From Waterburya agarophytonicola KI4 (lineage in GTDB: Bacteria; Cyanobacteriota; Cyanobacteriia; Cyanobacteriales; Xenococcaceae), in NCBI RefSeq assembly GCF_020640915.1, contig NZ_JADWDC010000042.1, positions 1-41,374 of the forward strand: DNA of 41,374 nt, written 5' to 3'. The notes beneath the pieces were generated by a model. That model was given only the letters and a program-made list of their open reading frames with translations, did no database searches and had not been told where the DNA came from. Positions 23,875 through 31,813 of this stretch are shown here, in pieces. How positions within the stretch are numbered: position 1 is the first letter of the stretch; the number at the start of each line of letters is the position of its first letter. A program made the translations under genes and the position numbers.

Positions 23875-25518
23875 TTACCCGCCTAAATTCTCTGTCAGCT
23901 TCTCATCTTTCCCATAGCCATAGGGTTCGGCAATAACTATCGGGATTTCTTCAAAGTTTTCATGTTCGGGAGGAGAAGAAACCAGCCATTCTAAACCGAT
24001 CGCTTTCCAAGGATTATTACCTGCGGGCTTACCCGAAGTCCAAGAACTAACCATGTTAAGGATAAAAGGAATTGTGGAAATGCCGAGTAAGAATCCTCCC
24101 AGACTAGCCAACACATTCCAAAAGGCAAATTCAGGATCGTAGGAAGCGACACGGCGAGGCATTCCCATTAAACCGAGGGGGTGCATCGGTAAGAAGTTGA
24201 GGGCTGTACCTGCAAAGGTTAAGTAGAAGTGGAGTTTTCCTAAACCTTCGTAGTACATTTTCCCCGTCATTTTGGGAAACCAGTGGTAAATTCCTGCAAA
24301 AATGCCAAATGCGATCGTGCCATAAAGGACATAGTGGAAGTGTCCCACTACAAAGTAGGTGTTGTTGACGTGGATATCGATGGGTACGGAAGATAGCATG
24401 ATGCCCGTAATACCTGCAAAGACAAAGTTAATCAAACCGCCCAAAGCAAATAGCATAGGAGTGTCGAGACGCAACTTCCCGCCCCAAATTGTGCCAACCC
24501 AGGCAAATACTTTAATCCCTGTAGGTACAGAGATTAGCATGGTACTCGCCATAAATACGATCCGCATCCAGCCAGGAGTACCGCTAGCAAACATATGGTG
24601 TACCCAAACGATACCGCTTAAGCCAGTAATGATTAAAGAAGATACTGCGACGATTTTATAGCCAAAAAGAGGTTTACGAGCATAGACGGGAAATACTTCC
24701 GAAAAAATGCCAAATACGGGCAAAACCATGACGTACACGGCGGGATGAGAATAAAACCAGAAAAAGTGCTGAAATAATACGGGGTCGCCTCCCTGGGCGG
24801 GATCGAAAAATGCCGTACCGACGGAAAGATCGCACAATAGCATAACTGCACCAGCCGTTAAAGCAGGTAAGCCATAGAGTTGAATCAATTGGGCTGCTAA
24901 TACCGTCCAGACAAAAGCGGGAGTTTTAAACCAACCCATTCCTGGCGCGCGCATTCTAACAATTGTAGTAACAATGTTTAACGCCCCCATGATGGAAGAT
25001 ACGCCAGAGATAGCTACTGCTAGTAGCCAGATAAATTGACCATTAATTAAATTGCCCGTAGGATTTTGTAAACTTTGGGGGGGATACGCCCACCAGCCAG
25101 ATTGGGCAGGACCTCCAGGGACAAGAAAACTGAGGATCAATAAGATTCCAACGACGGGAATCATCCAAAATGCAGCAGCATTAAGACGGGGAAAAGCCAT
25201 ATCCCTGGCACCAATCATTAGGGGTACGAGATAGTTGGCAAATCCAGAGAGGACGGGAAAAGTCCAGCCAAACAGCATAATTGTGCCGTGCATAGTGTAT
25301 AAGCCGTTATACACAGTACGGTCTAGAAGATCTGGTTCGGGGGTAATTAATTCTCCCCGCATAATCATGGCAAATACCCCAGCCAGGAGAAAGAAAAAGA
25401 ATGCTGTAACTATATATTGAATACCGATTACCTTGTGGTCGGTACTAAAGCTGAAGTATTTGCGCCAGTTGGGAGGGGTTTCGGGGATGAGTTGTTCGGG
25501 ATTTGAGGTGACTGTCAT
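23875..25518 (-). CDS. ctaD: haem-copper oxidase subunit I, A2 type (ARTO)
   Basis: This is the catalytic subunit I of a haem-copper oxidase, reducing O2 to water at a high-spin haem-CuB site. The 547 residues give twelve helices. Ligands are visible: His77 (low-spin haem), His258 and Tyr262 (FYSHPAVYV; CuB and the cross-linked Tyr), His307-His308 (CuB), His393 (high-spin haem) and His395 (low-spin haem). Helix VI has YSHPAVY instead of the GHPEVY of A1 oxidases: the D-channel Glu is absent and Tyr256-Ser257 replace it, the A2 signature. It is 19 bp downstream of ctaC. With the CuA-less subunit II, this fits the cyanobacterial alternative terminal oxidase. Confidence 0.95.
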   Translation of the reverse strand: MTVTSNPEQLIPETPPNWRKYFSFSTDHKVIGIQYIVTAFFFFLLAGVFAMIMRGELITPEPDLLDRTVYNGLYTMHGTIMLFGWTFPVLSGFANYLVPLMIGARDMAFPRLNAAAFWMIPVVGILLILSFLVPGGPAQSGWWAYPPQSLQNPTGNLINGQFIWLLAVAISGVSSIMGALNIVTTIVRMRAPGMGWFKTPAFVWTVLAAQLIQLYGLPALTAGAVMLLCDLSVGTAFFDPAQGGDPVLFQHFFWFYSHPAVYVMVLPVFGIFSEVFPVYARKPLFGYKIVAVSSLIITGLSGIVWVHHMFASGTPGWMRIVFMASTMLISVPTGIKVFAWVGTIWGGKLRLDTPMLFALGGLINFVFAGITGIMLSSVPIDIHVNNTYFVVGHFHYVLYGTIAFGIFAGIYHWFPKMTGKMYYEGLGKLHFYLTFAGTALNFLPMHPLGLMGMPRRVASYDPEFAFWNVLASLGGFLLGISTIPFILNMVSSWTSGKPAGNNPWKAIGLEWLVSSPPEHENFEEIPIVIAEPYGYGKDEKLTENLGG

Positions 25519-25537
25519 TTATTATTTATTACTTAAA

Positions 25538-26434
25538 TTACGGATGATAATTAACCATTGGCGCGGGGGCAGGTACTACGGTTTGCCAACCTGCGGAATC
25601 CTCTTTTTGTTCTCTCTTGGCGTATTCGCTGGCTGCTTGATTGGGGGCAGGGGTGGGAGTTTGTTTTGCTGCTTGGTTTAACCAGCGATCGTAATCTTCT
25701 GGAGATTCTACAACCACATCTGCCTGCATCGCTGCAAAGTAAGTCCCGCTATATTGGGAATCTCTCAGACGATATTTCCCTTCCCGAATGGGAGTAAATT
25801 CAAAGTCAATAGTTTTGGCAGGGATGATATCTTGCTTAACGCGAAAGGCGGGGATATAAAAACCGTGAATCACATCTTGCGATCGCAATTTTAAATGCGC
25901 CCTTTGGTCTACGGGTAAATGTAATTCCGTACTGGTAACGTTTTTCTCTGGATAGCGAAACACCCATGCCCACTGTTTGGAATCAACTTCGATCTTAGTC
26001 ATGGGTTCGGTGGTTATGCCCGTATCTGCATAAGCTGATTCCATGACTTGAGGCAAATGGGCAATTTCTGTCGCACCATGTAAATTCATTTTGTCGTAGG
26101 TTTGATAACTAGCAGCAGCCAAACCAATAACAATTAGTAGTGGAGTGACAGTCCAAAGTATTTCTAAACGTAAATTGCCTTCGATGGGAGGCCCGTCACT
26201 GGTGTCGTATCTACCAGCGCGATGAAAGATGATGTTGTAACCAATAGCTAGGGTAACGCCTAAAAAAATGAACGTACCAATAGCAGTCAGAATGCTAAAA
26301 AGATCGTCATATAAAATAGCTTCTGCTGAGGCTTGGGGGGGAAACCAAGAATAGGAAACTCTTCCCATCCAAACACTGGCTGCGATTAAAAATAAAGCGA
26401 TCGCACTTAAAGTAACAGTTTTTTTGATATTCAC
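25538..26434 (-). CDS. ctaC: haem-copper oxidase subunit II lacking CuA (ARTO type)
   Basis: This is subunit II, with an N-terminal segment (about 7-22), two membrane helices (about 50-70 and 93-112) and a periplasmic or lumenal cupredoxin domain (about 145-250). Compared with Paracoccus CuA ligands, His190 is kept (DVIHGFYIP), and Met236 is kept, but the CxExC motif is DSQYS (Asp225, Gln227, Ser229) and the second His is Phe233. Both Cys, the Glu and one His are thus missing, so a CuA centre cannot form and cytochrome c is unlikely to be the donor. This matches the ARTO subunit II of Synechocystis and the quinol oxidases. The Pro/Ala-rich tail is unusual but short. It follows the DUF2231 gene by 9 bp. 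Confidence 0.93.
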   Translation of the reverse strand: MNIKKTVTLSAIALFLIAASVWMGRVSYSWFPPQASAEAILYDDLFSILTAIGTFIFLGVTLAIGYNIIFHRAGRYDTSDGPPIEGNLRLEILWTVTPLLIVIGLAAASYQTYDKMNLHGATEIAHLPQVMESAYADTGITTEPMTKIEVDSKQWAWVFRYPEKNVTSTELHLPVDQRAHLKLRSQDVIHGFYIPAFRVKQDIIPAKTIDFEFTPIREGKYRLRDSQYSGTYFAAMQADVVVESPEDYDRWLNQAAKQTPTPAPNQAASEYAKREQKEDSAGWQTVVPAPAPMVNYHP

Positions 26435-26443
26435 CTACCTACC

Positions 26444-27043
26444 TCATTTAAGTAATACATTAGGGTCTTGTCCCATACGGAGTAGATTACCTGCGGTGTT
26501 GTGAACGCCAAATTCCGCAGCCAGTTGCGCCCCTAGAGTACCGTGGAGATACATGACAAAGAAAATTATTAAGCCCACTAATAAATATCGCCACTGCACT
26601 TGCCTACTGGTATCGTTGCGCCAGACATAGCGTTGAAAACCTCGCCAGATCGTCATGCCCACAATTGCTGCTAATAGAATCACTCCACCTACGCCATGCC
26701 ACAGCATGGTTTCCATTGCCCCCAAGCCCCAAGCACTCTTAATATCTGGGGTTGAGCCGACTAGCATGATTTCATAAAAGCCAAAGGCTACGGTAAAAAA
26801 AGTAACGATCGCTGCCCCCAGCATGTTGTACCAACCTACATCAAAGAAATTAGCGCGGGTAGCAGGAATAGCCAAAAATTTGAAGACAACTTTATCAAAG
26901 GGAAATAATACCCCGACAATATCGAAGGCGATGCCAATGATAAATAAGCCCAAAGTGAGATGGACTAAATTTGGATGCATCGGGATTTTATAGGGGAGTC
27001 CATTTACCCCTAGCTGTAATTGATTGATTAATTCTGGATTCAT
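26444..27043 (-). CDS. DUF2231 membrane protein (second of pair)
   Basis: This 199-residue integral membrane protein is of the DUF2231 family, with about four helices. Five His stand out: His23 and His28 (MHPNLVHLTLG), His116 (WHGVGG), His167 (LHGTLG) and His181 (FGVHNT). Four of them match those of the neighbouring DUF2231 protein. Such a set near helix ends could bind a haem or metal, but no biochemistry is known to me for this family. It lies 9 bp before ctaC and 27 bp after the first DUF2231 gene, so it is part of the oxidase operon; DUF2231 genes are known beside ARTO-type cox genes in other cyanobacteria. Confidence 0.85.
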   Translation of the reverse strand: MNPELINQLQLGVNGLPYKIPMHPNLVHLTLGLFIIGIAFDIVGVLFPFDKVVFKFLAIPATRANFFDVGWYNMLGAAIVTFFTVAFGFYEIMLVGSTPDIKSAWGLGAMETMLWHGVGGVILLAAIVGMTIWRGFQRYVWRNDTSRQVQWRYLLVGLIIFFVMYLHGTLGAQLAAEFGVHNTAGNLLRMGQDPNVLLK

Positions 27044-27070
27044 TGATTAATTATTAATTATTAATTACTC

Positions 27071-27571
27071 TCAAAGAAGTCCTTCCTTGGCAGCCTCAAC
27101 TACCTGGACGGTATGCAAGCCATAGACCCACACTAATTCATCGCCGAGATATACTTGATAGAAGACCAAACCTGTGAGTAAGAATCCGATGCCCAAGTAA
27201 GCGATCGGCATTTTTTTTGGGTCTTGAGAACGAATTACATAACGCCAAGCGGTAATTGCAGCAATGATTCCCGACAACGACCAACCAATAATACTGTGCA
27301 GGTTTAAAATTGGTTCGACCGCATCATAGGCGATCGCCAATCCTGCCTCAACCTGTCCAAAAACAATAGCAATAAAAATCGAAATAGTAGCAAAAAACAT
27401 ATTCCACCAGCTAACTTCGTAAAGTTTGTAGTTTTTGCTGAAGTAGCCCACAACATCACAGACAAAAGCAAATAACACCATCGCGATTACAAAATGAACC
27501 ACAATGGGATGGATCGTATCAGGGTAGGGTAAATTGTGATCGTTGAGAGGCGGAAGTAGGTTGTCAAACAT
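27071..27571 (-). CDS. DUF2231 membrane protein (first of pair)
   Basis: This 166-residue membrane protein has about four helices and the DUF2231 pattern IHPIVVHFVIAM (His21, His26), LHSIIGW (His92) and YGLHTVQV (His153). It is the promoter-proximal gene of the oxidase operon, ahead of the second DUF2231 gene by 27 bp. It shares the His positions with its neighbour but only limited overall similarity, so the two are old paralogues. An accessory role in electron input to, or assembly of, the quinol-type oxidase is inferred from operon position. Confidence 0.85.
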   Translation of the reverse strand: MFDNLLPPLNDHNLPYPDTIHPIVVHFVIAMVLFAFVCDVVGYFSKNYKLYEVSWWNMFFATISIFIAIVFGQVEAGLAIAYDAVEPILNLHSIIGWSLSGIIAAITAWRYVIRSQDPKKMPIAYLGIGFLLTGLVFYQVYLGDELVWVYGLHTVQVVEAAKEGLL

Positions 27572-27847
27572 TCTTGTATCTCATAGTAATTGGCAATCAG
27601 AATTCTATTACTGAAAAATATAAATGATGTCTATACAATCAGTTGTTTTCCAGATAACCTTTTAGTTGATAACTTGGTGAGGATTTAATCATTTAATTAA
27701 TCACTTAATTTAGATATAACGCATCTAACCAGCAAAAAACTATAGCTATCCGCCTATTCGCCATAATCAAGATTGTTTTAACTTTTCAACCACTACTTGT
27801 GTTGAATAAAGTTCAATTTATAAATAAATTCTAAAATTTATTTCGCC
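27572..27847. promoter_or_regulatory. oxidase operon upstream region
   Basis: This AT-rich 276-bp spacer lies between the pentapeptide gene stop and the oxidase operon start, so it should hold the operon promoter. I see no unambiguous -35/-10 pair. A perfect 9-bp hairpin AAATAAATT-CTAA-AATTTATTT (27822-27843) lies just after the pentapeptide stop and may end that transcript, though it lacks a T-run. Confidence 0.35.
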
Positions 27848-28567
27848 CTATTGTGGTTGATAAATATTCCCGTCGGGCATTATTGTTTGCTCAAAATTAA
27901 CATCGGTTAACACCGCCCCAGTTAAATCTGCTCCCGTCAAATCTGCCCGATGTAATATTGCCCCCGTCAGGTTGGCATAACTCAAATCAGCATTTCGCAA
28001 ACTCGCTTCAGTCAAATCAGTAGGGAGATTTTTTCCACTACTCCCTGTGCTTAGATTTGCTCGACATAGCCAAGCATTGTCTAATTTAGCCTGATACAAA
28101 AGAGTCATACTTAAGTTGGCATAGCTCAAATTGGCATAGCTTAAATCTGCTTGACTAAGATTAGTACGACAGTCGGAAGTTGGACTCAAATCTACCTCAA
28201 TCATCAACGCATGACATAACCTAGCACTAGTAAAATTAGCTCCCTCTAAAATAGCTTTAACTAAATTAGTCTGCTCTAAATTAGCTTTGGTTAATATTGC
28301 GCCACTTAAATCGGCTTCCCTTAAGGTAGCTTGTGATAAATCTACATCGCTTAAGTCTGTACCCCAAAGTATGGACTCGCTCAAATCTGCCGAACGCAAA
28401 CAGCTATGACTAAAGTTAGTTTTACCCAGTCTCGCCTGTCGCAAATCTACTGCGGTAAGATCGATATGACTGAGATCTACGTTGATTAATTCAGCTTCTC
28501 GTAAACTTGTCTGAGAAAAGTCTCTTTTCCCCAATGCATATTCTGCTAATATCCTTTCCGTTACCAT
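27848..28567 (-). CDS. pentapeptide-repeat protein
   Basis: This 239-residue protein is made almost wholly of A(D/N)LxX pentapeptide repeats from about residue 20 to 235, for example ADLSESILWGTDLS and ANLTGAILHRADLTGADLTGAVL. Such repeats fold as a right-handed square beta-helix. One break in the regularity (about residues 122-136) interrupts the solenoid. There is no signal peptide or membrane segment, so it is cytoplasmic. Cyanobacteria carry many such proteins; most have no known function, and this one cannot be assigned. Confidence 0.9.
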   Translation of the reverse strand: MVTERILAEYALGKRDFSQTSLREAELINVDLSHIDLTAVDLRQARLGKTNFSHSCLRSADLSESILWGTDLSDVDLSQATLREADLSGAILTKANLEQTNLVKAILEGANFTSARLCHALMIEVDLSPTSDCRTNLSQADLSYANLSYANLSMTLLYQAKLDNAWLCRANLSTGSSGKNLPTDLTEASLRNADLSYANLTGAILHRADLTGADLTGAVLTDVNFEQTIMPDGNIYQPQ

Positions 28568-28687
28568 CTAAAACCTAAACAGTATTCTTGTTCACTTCAA
28601 GCTTAATCATAGATTAAGATCGCTGCCGAGATAGATTGAGCTTCTTTTTTACACTGTCTCCAGGATTTTTATAGGTGTCAGGGTACA

Positions 28688-29854
28688 TTAATCTACAGAC
28701 TGAGCAAGCAGTCCACTCGCTGCTCCTAAGCCAAGAAAGTTAGGCAGCCAAGCTGCTACCCAAGGCGGGAGAACTCCTGAAATTCCTAAAGATTGACTGA
28801 TAAAAGATAATAAATAATAACCAAAAATAAGTCCGATACAGATACCGAAACTTGTCGCTTTTCCAGAATTTTGCGGTTTGATTCCTAATGCCATACCAAT
28901 GAGAGCAAAAACTAAACAAGCAAAAGGAATCGCCATTTTTTCTTGAATGCGAACTTGCCATTTACGAATTCTTTGTTCGTCAGCACTATGCTTGACTATT
29001 TCTAGATATTCTCGTGCTTCAAAGATATTCATTTGATTGGTGTCTTTTCCCTTTTTAGTAATATCTAAAGCAGTTTGGGGCAAAGCTAACTGTTGATGCT
29101 GAAAGCGCACTACATTATTGTAAGCACCATCAACACCTACTAAATAAATAGTTCCGTCATAAAAATCCCAGATATTTTCTAATACATTCCATTTGGCAGA
29201 TCTAGCTACTACAATCTGACTGACAGATCTGCGGGAGCGATCTAATACAGTCAGGTTTCTCATTTGTTCTCCATCGAACTCTTCAGCATAAAACAATCTA
29301 GTTAATACTTCTTTTGTCTTGCCGTCTTCTGTTTCAATATTTTGATATTCATCAAACAAAATATTCTCAGTTTCAAAGTCGGGGCGAGTTTTACCCAATG
29401 CTTGTTTTAAAGTAACCTCCGCCTGATAGTTGGCAGCAGGGGCAACAAAGTTGTTAAAGAAAAAAGTAATAGTTACGATACACAAACTAAAAGCGATCGC
29501 AGGCATAATTAAACGATATACATTTACTCCAATACTCCTTAAAGCAACTAATTCACTATCGCTAGAAAGACGACTGTAAGCCATCAGAGTCGCTAATAAA
29601 ATTGACATGGGAAAAGCAAAGACAATAAATTCAGGCATTCTTAGGAGTAAAACCTTAAACGCCACGCCCCAATATAGCCCTGAGTCTGTCACCTTGCGAA
29701 TTAATTCAAACACCGCACCAATAGACAAACCCAAAGAGGTAAAAATTCCCATGCCAAATAAAAATGGCAAGGTTAACTCCTTGATGATATACAGATTCAT
29801 CACAGACAAACCCATACTTGAGGGATCAAAGAGTTGAAATTTACCAATTTTCAT
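28688..29854 (-). CDS. LptF/LptG-family permease (YjgP/YjgQ)
   Basis: This 388-residue protein is an LptF/LptG-type permease, the membrane part of the ABC system that moves lipopolysaccharide from the inner membrane to the outer membrane. It has three N-terminal helices (about 25-130), a periplasmic jellyroll (about 140-290) and three C-terminal helices (about 305-385; IPFACLVFALIGMALGI). The N-terminal DLY-type pattern is MNLYIIKELTLPFLFG; SMGLS upstream gives alternative Met starts at residues 14 and 19. Cyanobacteria often have one such permease. The LptB ATPase is not nearby. Confidence 0.88.
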   Translation of the reverse strand: MKIGKFQLFDPSSMGLSVMNLYIIKELTLPFLFGMGIFTSLGLSIGAVFELIRKVTDSGLYWGVAFKVLLLRMPEFIVFAFPMSILLATLMAYSRLSSDSELVALRSIGVNVYRLIMPAIAFSLCIVTITFFFNNFVAPAANYQAEVTLKQALGKTRPDFETENILFDEYQNIETEDGKTKEVLTRLFYAEEFDGEQMRNLTVLDRSRRSVSQIVVARSAKWNVLENIWDFYDGTIYLVGVDGAYNNVVRFQHQQLALPQTALDITKKGKDTNQMNIFEAREYLEIVKHSADEQRIRKWQVRIQEKMAIPFACLVFALIGMALGIKPQNSGKATSFGICIGLIFGYYLLSFISQSLGISGVLPPWVAAWLPNFLGLGAASGLLAQSVD

Positions 29855-29919
29855 ATCTAAAATATCTGGAAAGAAATCTAAACGTAGCCTAACCTAATTT
29901 TAAGTAGTAAGTATTTTAT

Positions 29920-30291
29920 CTATTTGCTTTGATTTCGGCGATCGCATATCATCTGTAATTCATCTTGATGTGCTTCTGCCCAATCAGCTAGCACACACAA
30001 GGGTTCAATTAGTTTGTCACCAAAAGTAGTCAAGTTGTATTCTGTCTTGGGAGGGACGACGGGATAAACTTTTCGCCTTAGAATTTTGTCAGACTCTAGC
30101 TTTCTTAATGTTTGAGTCAGCATTTTTTTCGATATTCCTGGTATCTCCCGTTGTAGTTCGCTATACCTTTTTGTACCTTGGGTCAAAACATACAGAACAG
30201 GCAATGTCCACTTGTCACCAATGATGTTAATCACTTGACGCAATGGACAATCTTTATTGAGTAGAGGTTCTTGATTATTTTTGGGAACCAT
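29920..30291 (-). CDS. HxlR-family transcription regulator
   Basis: This is a 123-residue winged-helix regulator of the HxlR family. It has the conserved N-terminal Cys (CPLRQVINIIGDKWTLPVLYVL, Cys15), the recognition region RYSELQREIPGISKKMLTQTLRKLE, and the wing VYPVVPPKTEYNLT. Several HxlR members sense electrophiles or oxidants through this Cys. It is divergent from an RND efflux operon, with a palindromic site next to its own start codon, so it most likely controls the pump and itself. Start ATG 30291. Confidence 0.92.
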   Translation of the reverse strand: MVPKNNQEPLLNKDCPLRQVINIIGDKWTLPVLYVLTQGTKRYSELQREIPGISKKMLTQTLRKLESDKILRRKVYPVVPPKTEYNLTTFGDKLIEPLCVLADWAEAHQDELQMICDRRNQSK

Positions 30292-30326
30292 TAGGTAACT
30301 ATAGTACTATCTTGTACCTACTTGTA
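30292..30326. promoter_or_regulatory. HxlR-type operator in the efflux-pump promoter region
   Basis: TAGGTA (30292-30297) and TACCTA (30315-30320) form an inverted repeat, and inside it ATAGTACTAT (30301-30310 region) is self-complementary; GTAC recurs at 30304 and 30314. The site abuts the HxlR start codon. AGTAC/GTAC-rich palindromes are usual for HxlR regulators. Binding is inferred. Confidence 0.5.
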
Positions 30327-30384
30327 AAAAAGAGTCTTATTACGTCATATTAAAACAAAGTCTTAACCATTTATTTATATTTTT

Positions 30385-31722
30385 ATGACACATAATAGTA
30401 TCCAGTTTGGAAAAGCTATGGGTATATCTTTGCTTTTATTGATTGCTACTGCCTGTGGCAAACAGCCAGAAAAAGTTCAAGCTCCTCCTCCTGTGGCTGT
30501 GGAAGTAAAAGATTTGAGTGATGATAAGGTTCAGTCTAGCTCAGAATTTGTCGGTAGTATAGAAGCCAAACAAAGAGTAGCTCTTGCTCCTAGAGTAGAT
30601 GGTAGAGTGATTGAGATTGCCGTACAAGAAGGCGATACGGTTAAAAAAGGTGACTTAATCCTTCAAATGCAGCTCACCAGAGAGCAAGGAGAAGTCAACG
30701 CAGCCGAGTCTGAAGTTAATATTCAAAGAGCTAATGTTAGTAATGCAGAAGCAGAATTAAGAGCCGTAGAAGCAGAAGTAGCCGAAGCCGAAGCCGAAGT
30801 AGAACAGAGTAAGGCAGATTTGAGACAGCAAGAAGCAGAATTGGAATTAGCTAAAACTAATCAGGATAGAGCTAAAATGCTAGTCGAACAGGGTGCAGAG
30901 TCCCAACAATTTTTAGACAATAGCACCAGAGATTTAAACGCAGCCAAGGCTCAAATAGATGCCCTCAAAGCAGCCCTCAATTCCAGTCAAAAAGCCCTTA
31001 ATGCCAGTAAAGAGAGAGTCGCTTCGGCACAATCGGCGATCGCAGGACAGCAGGCAGCATTAAAACAGGCAGAAACTAGAGTAGGTATTGCCACAGACAA
31101 CCTTGACTTTAATCGCATCACTGCACCTATAGATGGAGAAGTGGGCAATATCCAGCCCAAAGTAGGAGATTATGTTGATATTGGGGAGCAAATTACTAGT
31201 ATTACCCAAGATGATGCTTTAGAACTAAGAATTGGTGTTCCTCTAGAACAAGCATCGAAATTAAAAATAGGTTTACCTGTAGAAATTATCGATCGCCAGG
31301 GAAATGCGATCGCCGAGGGGGATGTTAGTTTTATCTCTCCTAGAACAGATCGCAGCAGTCAGGCAATTCTAGTTAAAGCTGCGTTTAATAATAACGGCAA
31401 ACTAAAAGACGATAGCTTTGCTAGAGCAAGAATCATTTGGTCAGAGGATTCTGGGCTACTAATACCTACCGTCGCAGTCTCTCGAATTGCTGGAAAAACT
31501 TTTGTTTTTGTAGCCAAAGAAAAAGAACAAGAAGACGGTACAAAAGCCCTGGTAGCAGAACAACGCCCCGTTGAATTAGGGGCAATTCAAGGACAGTCTT
31601 ATCAGATAATCTCTGGTTTGAAACCAGGAGACAAACTAATCACCTCTGGCATTCTCAATCTAGCAGATGGTACGCCAGTTAATGCCGAAACAGTTACCAG
31701 CCAAGAAGTAACTAATGAGTAA
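30385..31722 (+). CDS. RND efflux periplasmic adaptor (membrane fusion lipoprotein)
   Basis: This is the periplasmic adaptor subunit linking an RND pump to an outer-membrane channel. It is a lipoprotein: a short hydrophobic signal and lipobox IATAC with Cys24. The order is barrel-sandwich half (about 60-95; VAPRVDGRV-type text LAPRVDGRVIEIAVQEGDTV), a very long Ala/Glu-rich coiled-coil hairpin (about 95-235), the second sandwich half (ITAPIDGEVGNIQPKVGDYV), beta-barrel and membrane-proximal domains. The 445-residue length and long hairpin match AcrA-like adaptors. It is upstream of the pump gene on the same strand; no TolC-type gene is close. Confidence 0.92.
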   Translation: MTHNSIQFGKAMGISLLLLIATACGKQPEKVQAPPPVAVEVKDLSDDKVQSSSEFVGSIEAKQRVALAPRVDGRVIEIAVQEGDTVKKGDLILQMQLTREQGEVNAAESEVNIQRANVSNAEAELRAVEAEVAEAEAEVEQSKADLRQQEAELELAKTNQDRAKMLVEQGAESQQFLDNSTRDLNAAKAQIDALKAALNSSQKALNASKERVASAQSAIAGQQAALKQAETRVGIATDNLDFNRITAPIDGEVGNIQPKVGDYVDIGEQITSITQDDALELRIGVPLEQASKLKIGLPVEIIDRQGNAIAEGDVSFISPRTDRSSQAILVKAAFNNNGKLKDDSFARARIIWSEDSGLLIPTVAVSRIAGKTFVFVAKEKEQEDGTKALVAEQRPVELGAIQGQSYQIISGLKPGDKLITSGILNLADGTPVNAETVTSQEVTNE

Positions 31723-31776
31723 TAAACAACTACTACTACTTATTACTCATTACTCATTACTCATTACTCATTACTT
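31714..31776. repeat. heptameric repeat with inverted repeat between adaptor and pump genes
   Basis: AATGAGTAATA (31714-31724, overlapping the adaptor stop) pairs perfectly with TATTACTCATT (31741-31751). The right arm is the first part of five ATTACT(C/T) heptamers (31742-31776), an STRR-type array. The hairpin could reduce translation or transcription of the pump gene relative to the adaptor. Confidence 0.7.
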
Positions 31777-31813
31777 AAATTAACCAACCAATCCCAACAC
31801 CACAAAGTAAATC

